Below are positions 38,094 to 46,001 of a stretch of DNA of 64,000 nt, piece after piece; within the stretch, counting starts at the first letter, position 1, and each line of letters begins with the position of its first letter. The notes beneath the pieces are model-generated. The model was not told where the DNA came from, searched no databases, and was given only the letters and a program-made list of their open reading frames with translations. Position numbers and translations under genes: made by a program. Source of the stretch: an uncultured Sphingomonas sp. (lineage in GTDB: Bacteria > Pseudomonadota > Alphaproteobacteria > Sphingomonadales > Sphingomonadaceae); assembly GCA_913774925.1 (NCBI GenBank), contig CAJYKB010000047.1, positions 22,713 to 86,712 on the forward strand. Direction: 5' to 3'.

Positions 38094-40502
38094 TTGTCCC
38101 AGCTGCCCCCCGCCCTCACCGACTGGTTCGCCACCCGCGGCTGGCAGCCCCGGCGGCATCAGCTGGCGATGCTGGACGAGGCGCGCGCGGGCCAGCATGC
38201 GCTGCTGATCGCCGCTACCGGGGCGGGCAAGACGCTCGCGGGGTTCCTCCCCACCCTCGCCGAGCTGATCGAGACGCCGCACGACGGCCTCCACACCCTC
38301 TACGTCTCACCGCTCAAGGCGCTGGCGGTCGATATCCAGCGCAACCTCGTCACCCCGATCGACGAGATGGGCGTGCCGATCCGCGTCGAAACCCGCACCG
38401 GCGACACGCCTTCCGACCGCAAGGCACGCCAGCGCGTCAAACCGCCGCACATCCTGCTCACGACGCCGGAATCACTGTCGCTGCTGCTCAGCTATCCCGA
38501 CGCCGCGACGATGTTCGCGGGGCTGCGCACGATCGTGGTGGACGAGGTCCATGCCTTCGCCACTGGCAAGCGCGGCGACCTGCTCGCCTTGTGCATGGCC
38601 CGGTTGCAGCGGATCGCGCCCGCGCTCCGCCGCGTCGCGCTGTCCGCCACCGTCGCCGATCCGGACGGCTACCGCGCCTGGCTGGCCCCGGACGGCGATA
38701 TCGATCGCGTCGCGCTGGTCGAGGGCGACACCGGCGTCGACCCCGATATCGCGATCCTGCTGCCGCAGGGTCGGGTCCCCTGGGCGGGCCATTCGGGTCG
38801 CTATGCCGCCGAGCAGGTGATGGCGGAGATCGAGACGCACCGCACCTCGATCGTCTTCTGCAACACCCGCAGCCTTGCCGAGCTGATCTTCCAGGATCTG
38901 TGGAAGGCGAACGCGATGCAGCTGCCGATCGGCATCCACCACGGCAGCCTGGAGAAGGAAGCGCGCCGCAAGGTAGAAGGGGCGATGGCGGCGGGGCGGC
39001 TGCGCGCGCTGGTCGCGACCGCCAGCCTCGACCTGGGGGTCGACTGGGGCGATGTCGACTGCGTGATCCAGATGGGCGCGCCCAAGGGATCGTCGCGCCT
39101 GCTCCAGCGCATCGGCCGCTCCAATCACCGGCTCGACATGGCGAGCGAGGCGATCCTCGTGCCGGGCAACCGCTTCGAATATCTGGAGGCGCGTGCCGCG
39201 CTCGACGCGGTGGAGGCGGGCGAGCTCGACGCCGACGTCTTCCGCATGGGCGCGCTCGACGTGCTGGCGCAGCATGTCATGGCCTGCGCCTGCGCCGCAC
39301 CGTTCGACCAGGCCGAGATGCTGGACGAAATCCGCTCCGCGCTGCCCTATTCCGCGCTGACCGACGACCTGTTCGACCGCGTTCTCGGTTTCATCCGCGA
39401 CGGCGGCTACAGCTTGCGCGCCTACGACCGCTTCAAGCGGCTGACGCAGGATACGGACGGCAAGTGGCGCGTCAGCCATCCGAAGTTCGTGGCGCAGCAC
39501 CGCCTCAACGCCGGGATCATCGTCGAGGCGACGATGCTCAAGGTCCGTTTCCGCAACGGCCGCGCACTGGGCAAGGTGGAAGAAGGCTTTGCGTCGACGC
39601 TCAGCCACGGCGACACGTTCTTCTTCGCTGGCCTCAGCCTGGAGGTGGAGAAGATCGATACCGAGGACCTGATCGTCCGCGCCACTTCGCGCCCGGCGCG
39701 CATCCCCACCTACGGCGGCAGCCGGATGCCGCTGTCGACCAACCTCGCCAACCGCGTCCGTCACTTCCTGGCGGAGCCGCAGGAGTGGCACCGCTTTCCC
39801 GACGACGTGCGCGAATGGCTGGAGATCCAGCAGCGCCGCTCCACCCTGCCCGCCCCCGACCAGCTGCTGGTCGAGACGTTCCCGCGCGAGGGGCGCCACT
39901 ATATGGTCGCCTACAGTTTCGAGGGGTGGAATGCGCACCAGTCGCTGGGCATGCTGGTGACCAAGCGGATGGAGACCATGGGGCTCAAGCCGCTCGGCTT
40001 CGTCGCCAACGATTACGCCATCGCGTGCTACGGGCTGGAGCGGGTGGAGGATCCCGCCGCGCTGTTTTCCGCCGATATCCTGGAGCATGAGTTCGTCGAA
40101 TGGGTCGAGCGCTCGCACCTGCTCAAGCGTGCGTTTCGCGAGGTCGCGGTGATCGGCGGGCTGGTCGAGCGCCAGCATCCCGGCAAGCGCAAGACCGGCA
40201 AGCAGGTCACCTTCTCCACCGACCTGATCTACGACGTGCTGCGCAAGTACGAGCCGGGGCACGTTCTGCTGGAGGCCGCCTGGGCGGATGCGCGCGCGCG
40301 GATGACCGATGTCGGCCGACTCGCCGACCTGCTCGATCGCGCGGCGGATACGATGGTCCATGTCGACCTGCCGCGTGTCACCCCGCTCGCAGTGCCGGTG
40401 TTGACGCTGATCGGGCGCGAGAAGGTCGCCACCGGCAGCGCCGACGATGCGCTGCTGATCGAGGCGGAGGCACTGGCGGCCGAGGCGATGCAGGTGGAAT
40501 GA
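38094..40502 (+). CDS. Ligase-associated DNA damage response DEXH-box helicase (Lhr-like)
   Basis: 'LLIAATGAGKTLAGFLPTLAEL', 'VVDEVHAFATGKRGDLLALCMARL', 'QRIGRSNHRLD'; apparent TTG start. Confidence 0.94.
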   Translation: MSQLPPALTDWFATRGWQPRRHQLAMLDEARAGQHALLIAATGAGKTLAGFLPTLAELIETPHDGLHTLYVSPLKALAVDIQRNLVTPIDEMGVPIRVETRTGDTPSDRKARQRVKPPHILLTTPESLSLLLSYPDAATMFAGLRTIVVDEVHAFATGKRGDLLALCMARLQRIAPALRRVALSATVADPDGYRAWLAPDGDIDRVALVEGDTGVDPDIAILLPQGRVPWAGHSGRYAAEQVMAEIETHRTSIVFCNTRSLAELIFQDLWKANAMQLPIGIHHGSLEKEARRKVEGAMAAGRLRALVATASLDLGVDWGDVDCVIQMGAPKGSSRLLQRIGRSNHRLDMASEAILVPGNRFEYLEARAALDAVEAGELDADVFRMGALDVLAQHVMACACAAPFDQAEMLDEIRSALPYSALTDDLFDRVLGFIRDGGYSLRAYDRFKRLTQDTDGKWRVSHPKFVAQHRLNAGIIVEATMLKVRFRNGRALGKVEEGFASTLSHGDTFFFAGLSLEVEKIDTEDLIVRATSRPARIPTYGGSRMPLSTNLANRVRHFLAEPQEWHRFPDDVREWLEIQQRRSTLPAPDQLLVETFPREGRHYMVAYSFEGWNAHQSLGMLVTKRMETMGLKPLGFVANDYAIACYGLERVEDPAALFSADILEHEFVEWVERSHLLKRAFREVAVIGGLVERQHPGKRKTGKQVTFSTDLIYDVLRKYEPGHVLLEAAWADARARMTDVGRLADLLDRAADTMVHVDLPRVTPLAVPVLTLIGREKVATGSADDALLIEAEALAAEAMQVE

Positions 40503-40527
40503 CCCGCGTGCCCGGTGCCTCACCCCC

Positions 40528-40622
40528 CGTTCGCCCTGAGGAGCCGTTGAGCGAAGTCGAAACGGCGTCTCGAAGGGCATGTGCTTCGAGAGGAGGCTTC
40601 GACAAGCTCAGCCTCTCCTCAG
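40528..40622. repeat. GTTCGCCCTGAG.../...TTCGACAAGCTCAGCC type intergenic repeat
   Basis: gttcgccctgaggagccgttgagcgaagtcgaaacgg ... ttcgagaggaggcttcgacaagctcagcctctcctcagc. Confidence 0.8.
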
Positions 40623-40690
40623 CACGCAAGGGGTAATGGGTCGATACTCCCTGCTGGCAGAACGGCCGGAACGGGCGTACCATCGACGAC

Positions 40691-41611
40691 ATGGAGAGGT
40701 GGATCGCGCTGGCGCTGATGGCGGTGGCCGTCCCTGCGGCGGCGCAGGAGGCGCCGGACCCTGCGACCGGCGAACCGGCAGGCGAGGATCTCTCCTTTCT
40801 GACCGCCGACACGCGCATGACCGTGCCGGTCCAGATTGCGGGCGCCGGTCCCTACGACTTCGTCATCGATACCGGCGCGCAGCGCAGCGTCATCTCGCGC
40901 CAGCTGGCGCGGCATCTGGGGCTGCCCGCGGGGCGGCGCGTCCGGCTGACCGCGATGGCGGGGACGAGCGAGGTCGACACCGTCATCGTCCCCTCGCTAT
41001 CGGTCAGCACGCTCGGCGGGCAGCAGATCGAGGCGCCCGCGCTGGAGGCGAGCAATCTCGGCGCGCCGGGCATGCTCGGGATCGACACGCTCCAGGGTCA
41101 TGCGCTGGCGATCGACTTCGATACCGAGCGGATGACGGTCGTTCCCACCGAGCGCCGCCGCACGCGGCCGGCGGGACCGGACGAGATCGTGATCCAGGCG
41201 CGCGACATGTTCGGCCAGCTCGTCGTCACCAACGCCACCGTGGCCGGTCGCAGGGTGCGCGTCGTGCTCGACACCGGCACGGCGGTGAGTCTCGGCAACC
41301 CCGCGCTGCTTCGCCTGCTGGGCAAGCAGCGCAAGGGCGAGCCGGCGGTCTTCACCAGCGTGCTGGGGCAGCAATTGGTCGGCGACTATGCCGTGCTGCG
41401 CGAGATGACGCTGGGCAGCGCGACGATCCGTGCGCTGACCGTCGCCTTTGCCGATGCCGCGCCGTTCCGTGCCTTTGGTCTCCGCGACAAGCCTGCGATC
41501 CTGCTCGGGATGGATGCGCTGCGGCTGTTCCGCCGCGTCCGCATCGACTTCGCCAACCGCGAGCTGCGGCTGGTGATGCCGCGCGACGTCATCCGCGCCG
41601 CGCCCTCCTAA
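40691..41611 (+). CDS. Retropepsin-like (clan AA) aspartyl protease, secreted, duplicated domain
   Basis: Signal peptide; two DTG motifs: 'YDFVIDTGAQRSVIS' and 'VRVVLDTGTAVSLGN'. Confidence 0.88.
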   Translation: MERWIALALMAVAVPAAAQEAPDPATGEPAGEDLSFLTADTRMTVPVQIAGAGPYDFVIDTGAQRSVISRQLARHLGLPAGRRVRLTAMAGTSEVDTVIVPSLSVSTLGGQQIEAPALEASNLGAPGMLGIDTLQGHALAIDFDTERMTVVPTERRRTRPAGPDEIVIQARDMFGQLVVTNATVAGRRVRVVLDTGTAVSLGNPALLRLLGKQRKGEPAVFTSVLGQQLVGDYAVLREMTLGSATIRALTVAFADAAPFRAFGLRDKPAILLGMDALRLFRRVRIDFANRELRLVMPRDVIRAAPS

Positions 41612-41673
41612 CCAGTTGCGCGGCGCGACTTTCGCTGCGACGTTCGCGCCCGAGAGAATGCAAGGGAGAGCGC

Positions 41674-43071
41674 ATGCGCAAGGTGGGAATGATCGCCGCG
41701 GCCGTAATGGCGGCGGTGCCGGTGGCGGCAGGAGCGCAAGCGCGCGCGGACGAAAAGGCGTTCTTCGACCTGTACAAGGAAATGGTCGAGACCAACACCG
41801 TGGCGAAGGTCGGGAGCTGCACCAGGGCGGCGGCGCAGGTCGGCGCTCGGCTGAAGGCGGCTGGTTTCGCCGACAGCGACATCACCTATTTCTCGGTGCC
41901 GGAACATCCCGAGGACGGCGGCATCGTCGCCATCCTGAAGGGCAGCGAGGCGGGCGTGAAGCCGATGCTGCTGCTCGGCCACCTCGACGTGGTGGAGGCC
42001 AAGCGCGCCGACTGGCAGCGCGACCCGTTCAAGCTGGTCGAGGAAGACGGCTATTATTACGCGCGCGGAACCGTCGACGACAAGGCGATGTCCGCGATCT
42101 GGGCCGACGCCTTCGTCCGCTTCAAGCAGCAGGGCTATCGCCCGAAGCGCACGATCAAGCTGGCGCTGACCTGCGGCGAGGAGACGACCTGGGCATTCAA
42201 CGGCGCGCAATGGCTGGCGCAGAACAAGCCGGACCTGATCGCGGCGGAGTTCGCACTGAACGAGGGCGGCGGCGGGCTGCTCGACGCCAAGGGCAAGCGC
42301 CAGCTGCTGAGCGTGCAGGTGGGCGAGAAGGCGGCGCAGAACTATACCCTGCTCGCGACCAATCCCGGCGGGCACAGCTCCGCACCGACGCCGGAGAACG
42401 CAATCTACGAGCTCGCCGACGCGATCAAGGCGGTGCAGGGCTACGAGTTCCCGGTGAAGTTCACCGACACTACCCGCGCCTTCTTCGCCGCGAATGCCAA
42501 GATGCGCGGCGGCGAGCTGGGGGGTGCGATCACCCGGCTGCTCGCCAATCCGCAGGACAAGGCCGCCGACGCGATCGTCAGCCGCGACAAGGTGATGCAT
42601 TCGACGCTGCGCACCACCTGCGTCGCGACGCTGGTCGAGGCGGGTCATGCCGAAAACGCGCTGCCGCAGCGCGCCACCGCCAACGTCAACTGCCGCATCT
42701 TCCCCGGCGAGACGGTCGACACCACGCTCGCGAAGCTGAAGGAGCTGGCGGGGCCGAAGGTGACCGTCACCGCCAACCAGCCGATCCGCCCGATCGCGGT
42801 CCCGCCGACGCTCGACCCGAAGATCATCGGCCCGATGGAAGCCGTGGCGAAGAAGCATTTCCCCGGCGTCCCGATGCTGCCGACGATGTCGACCGGCGCC
42901 ACCGACGGCATCTTCCTGGAGGCGATCGGCATCCCGGTCTATGGCGCGCCGGGCACGTTCCTCGACCCCGATTTCAACGGCATCCACGGGCTGAACGAGC
43001 GCATTCGCGTGTCGTCGCTCTATGGCGCGCGCGATTATCTGTTCGATCTGGTGAAGGCGTACGCGGGGTAA
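41674..43071 (+). CDS. M20/M28-type zinc metallopeptidase, secreted
   Basis: 'LLLGHLDVVEAKRADWQRDPFKLVEEDGYYYARGTVDDKA', 'CGEETTWAFNG'. Confidence 0.93.
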   Translation: MRKVGMIAAAVMAAVPVAAGAQARADEKAFFDLYKEMVETNTVAKVGSCTRAAAQVGARLKAAGFADSDITYFSVPEHPEDGGIVAILKGSEAGVKPMLLLGHLDVVEAKRADWQRDPFKLVEEDGYYYARGTVDDKAMSAIWADAFVRFKQQGYRPKRTIKLALTCGEETTWAFNGAQWLAQNKPDLIAAEFALNEGGGGLLDAKGKRQLLSVQVGEKAAQNYTLLATNPGGHSSAPTPENAIYELADAIKAVQGYEFPVKFTDTTRAFFAANAKMRGGELGGAITRLLANPQDKAADAIVSRDKVMHSTLRTTCVATLVEAGHAENALPQRATANVNCRIFPGETVDTTLAKLKELAGPKVTVTANQPIRPIAVPPTLDPKIIGPMEAVAKKHFPGVPMLPTMSTGATDGIFLEAIGIPVYGAPGTFLDPDFNGIHGLNERIRVSSLYGARDYLFDLVKAYAG

Positions 43072-43083
43072 CCGCCACTCCTC

Positions 43084-43126
43084 GTCCGTCATCGTCCGTC
43101 ATCCCCGCCTTCGCGGGAATGACGGT
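43084..43126. repeat. CGTCATCCCCGCCTTCGCGGGAATGACG intergenic palindrome
   Basis: Direct reading between convergent genes. Confidence 0.8.
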
Positions 43127-44421
43127 CAGTGCGGCAGGTCGATCGCCACCACCAGCCCCGGCGCCGCATCGCCCAGCCGCACCGCGCCGCCGTGCAACCG
43201 CGCCACCGCCGCGACCAGCGACAGCCCCAGCCCGGCCCCCGTCCCGCTGCGCGCACTGTCGAGCCGCCCGAACCGCCTGAGCGCCGCCTCGCGGTCCTCG
43301 GGAGCGATGCCCGCGCCCTGATCCGCCACCGATAGCGTGACCGTGCCCGACGCCGCGGTCAGCGCCAGCGTGATCGTCCCCGCGCCGTATTTGAGTGCAT
43401 TGTCGACCAGATTGCCGAGCGCCTGCCCCAGCAGTTCGCGGTGTACCTGCAGCACCACGCCCGACACCGCGGCGACGCGGATGTCGCGGCCCACGTCCTC
43501 CGCGACAGGTCCGTAGATTTCCGCGATATCCTCCAGCTCGCCCCCCAGGTCGACCGCGGTGAAGCTCTCGGTCCCGATCCCCGCCTCGGCGCGGGTGATG
43601 CGCAGCGCGGTCTCGACCAGCGCGAGCAGCCGCTCACCCTCCGCCAGCGCGCGGTCGACCGCGTCCTGCGCCGCGGGTTCGGTGACCACCACCGCCGCGC
43701 GTTCCAGCGCGGAACGCAGCCGGGTCAGCGGCGACTTCAGATCATGCGCCAGCCCGTCGGTCGCGATCTTCAGTTCGACCACCAGCGCCTCGACCCGGTC
43801 GAGCATCGCATTCACCGATCCGGCGAGATCGGCGAAGGCATCCCCCGTCGCGTCGGCGGGCACGCGGCGCGACAGATCGCCGTCGCGCACCGCGCCGAGC
43901 GTCGCCACCGTCGTCTCCAGCCGCAGCACGATCATCCGCGCCGCCAGCCACGACGCCAGCGCGGCGAAGGCGACCGCCAGCGACAGCGCGAACAGCATCG
44001 CCGCCTCCAGCACGCGCACCGCGCGCCGTTCGCCTTCGACCACGCTGCCGGTCAGCAGCCGGGATCCGCCGGGCAGCGCGGTGGCGCGCACCCACATCGC
44101 CTCGGGCAGCGGGCGCCCGACGCGGTACAGCTCGACCGCCCCCGCGTGCCCATCGGTCGCGACATTGGGTGGCCACGCCGACAGATTGCCCGCGATCGGC
44201 CGACCGCTGGCGTCGGCGAGCAACAGGACCGTACCGGGCGTCAGGTTGCGCGTGACGCGTTGCGCGACCGCATCGGCCAGCGCCGCGTCGCCGCTGTCCT
44301 GCCGCACGGTCAGCAAATCCTGCCGCAGCACCTCGGCGCTGGCCGCCGCGCCGGCGAACACCTGTCCGCGCACCACCGTGCGCACCGCGAACAGCAGCGT
44401 CCCCGCCGCCGCGATCTGCAA
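43126..44421 (-). CDS. Sensor histidine kinase
   Basis: HAMP-like region, H-box 'DGLAHDLKSPLTRLRSALE', N-box 'LGNLVDNALKYG', 'GAGLGLSLVAAVARLHGG'. True start may lie upstream, close to 44490. Confidence 0.92.
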   Translation of the reverse strand: MQIAAAGTLLFAVRTVVRGQVFAGAAASAEVLRQDLLTVRQDSGDAALADAVAQRVTRNLTPGTVLLLADASGRPIAGNLSAWPPNVATDGHAGAVELYRVGRPLPEAMWVRATALPGGSRLLTGSVVEGERRAVRVLEAAMLFALSLAVAFAALASWLAARMIVLRLETTVATLGAVRDGDLSRRVPADATGDAFADLAGSVNAMLDRVEALVVELKIATDGLAHDLKSPLTRLRSALERAAVVVTEPAAQDAVDRALAEGERLLALVETALRITRAEAGIGTESFTAVDLGGELEDIAEIYGPVAEDVGRDIRVAAVSGVVLQVHRELLGQALGNLVDNALKYGAGTITLALTAASGTVTLSVADQGAGIAPEDREAALRRFGRLDSARSGTGAGLGLSLVAAVARLHGGAVRLGDAAPGLVVAIDLPH

Positions 44422-44489
44422 CAGGAAGACAAGGGCGGCGAAACGGAACGTGGTGGAGCGCAGGAACGTGCCCCGGCCAGGCGAGCGGC

Positions 44490-45176
44490 TCAGGGTTCCA
44501 CCCCCAGGCGATAGCCCGCGCCGCGCACCGTATGCAGCAGCGGCGATCCGAATCCTTCATCCACCTTCTTGCGCAGCCGGCTGAGATGGACGTCGATGAC
44601 GTTGGTGCCGGGATCGAAGTGATAGTCCCACACGCCCTCCAGCAGCATGGTGCGCGTCACCACCTGCTCGGCGTGGCGCAGCATATATTCCAGCAGCCGG
44701 AACTCGCGCGGTTGCAGCTCGATCGTCTTGCCCGCGCGCGTCACGCGCCGTGCCAGCAGGTCCATCGACAGGTCGCCGCAAGACAGCACCGTCTGCACCG
44801 CGGGTGCGCTAGTGCCGCGCCGGATCAGCAGCTTGATGCGCGCGAGCAGCTCCGCGAACGCGAACGGCTTGACCAGATAGTCGTCCGACCCGCCGGTCAG
44901 CCCCTTCACGCGGTCCTCCGGCGATCCCAGCGCGGAGAGGATGATGACCGGCGTTTCGATCTGCGACGCGCGCAGCGCGGCGAGCACCGCCATCCCGTCC
45001 ATCCCGGGCAGCATCCGGTCGAGCACGATGCAGTCGTAGCTGCCGTCGGTGGCGTGGAACAGGCCATCGCGCCCGTTGGCGGCGCGGTCGACGACATAGC
45101 CTTCCTCGATCAGCCCCTTCGACACGAAATCGGCGGTGGTGTCATCGTCCTCAACCAGCAGGATCTTTGCCGACAC
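44490..45176 (-). CDS. OmpR-family response regulator
   Basis: 'KILLVEDDDTTADFVSKGLIEEGY', 'DCIVLDRMLPGMDG', 'ILSALGSPEDRVKGLTGGSDDYLVKPFAF', winged-helix C-terminus. Confidence 0.96.
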   Translation of the reverse strand: MSAKILLVEDDDTTADFVSKGLIEEGYVVDRAANGRDGLFHATDGSYDCIVLDRMLPGMDGMAVLAALRASQIETPVIILSALGSPEDRVKGLTGGSDDYLVKPFAFAELLARIKLLIRRGTSAPAVQTVLSCGDLSMDLLARRVTRAGKTIELQPREFRLLEYMLRHAEQVVTRTMLLEGVWDYHFDPGTNVIDVHLSRLRKKVDEGFGSPLLHTVRGAGYRLGVEP

Positions 45177-45603
45177 GCTTCGTCTCCCCTTGCCCTGCGG
45201 GTGCCTGTACGAGCGTCACGTGCACCGCCTGCATGCCGCGCCGGACCCGCAGGTCGACGCTGTCGCCTGATGCCACCGCTTGCTCGATCGGGGCAAGCGA
45301 GGTCGCACCGCGACCGTCGACCGCTTCCATGACGTCACCCACCTGCAACCCGGCGCGCTCCGCGACCCCGCCCGCACGCAGCGAGGTGACGGTCAGCGCG
45401 GCGGGGGCGCCGCCTGCCGGCAGCGCAACGGTGGCACCCAGCAGGTCGGAATCGGGCACCCGCGATGCATGCAGCACGCGCACCGACATGAACGCCCCCA
45501 CCAACGCCACCGCCAGGAAGATCAGCAGCGCATGGCGCAGCTGGCGCAGCGCGTGTCCGGCACGACGGTCATGGGGTTCGGCAGGGAGGCGGAGGTGCTC
45601 CAT
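45151..45603 (-). CDS. Membrane-anchored PDZ-domain protein
   Basis: Single TM 'LLIFLAVALVGAFMSVRVL' followed by PDZ 'LTVTSLRAGGVAERAGLQVGDVMEAVDGRG'; overlaps the response regulator by 26 nt. Confidence 0.85.
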   Translation of the reverse strand: MEHLRLPAEPHDRRAGHALRQLRHALLIFLAVALVGAFMSVRVLHASRVPDSDLLGATVALPAGGAPAALTVTSLRAGGVAERAGLQVGDVMEAVDGRGATSLAPIEQAVASGDSVDLRVRRGMQAVHVTLVQAPAGQGETKRVGKDPAG

Positions 45604-45712
45604 CCGGCCGTTCTATCCGCCGCGGCCTGTGCACGAGGTGGGCGCAAGATGACGGATCGCTCATCTTCCCGACAGCGTGCGGCCAGCCGTGCACGCGCAT
45701 AGCGGATGGATC

Positions 45713-45892
45713 ATGTCGCACGCCCCCGCTCCCCTGACCGACACCTGCGAATCCGGCCGCCACCTGCCCGGCACGCGGATCGTGACCGACGCGCGCGGCA
45801 TCCAGCACACGCGCTGCCGCCGTTGCGGCTGCGAGCTCGCCCGGATTCCCGCGATCCGCCGCTGGTATCGGTCGGGCATGCTCGGCGACTAA
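45713..45892 (+). CDS. Small Cys-rich hypothetical protein (possible zinc ribbon)
   Basis: MSHAPAPLTDTCESGRHLPGTRIVTDARGIQHTRCRRCGCELARIPAIRRWYRSGMLGD. Confidence 0.55.
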   Translation: MSHAPAPLTDTCESGRHLPGTRIVTDARGIQHTRCRRCGCELARIPAIRRWYRSGMLGD

Positions 45893-46001
45893 CCTGGTAT
45901 AGCGGCGCGAATGACGAAACGGTAAGCCGCCGCCCAGCCACGCCTCATCCACGACCGCGTATCAGCGCCTCATCATCGACACCGTCATTCCGGAACCCAC
46001 C

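Noticed and set aside
38472-40580. 702-aa minus-strand ORF opposite the DEXH helicase
   Set aside because: Shadow ORF; helicase motifs on the plus strand are unambiguous.
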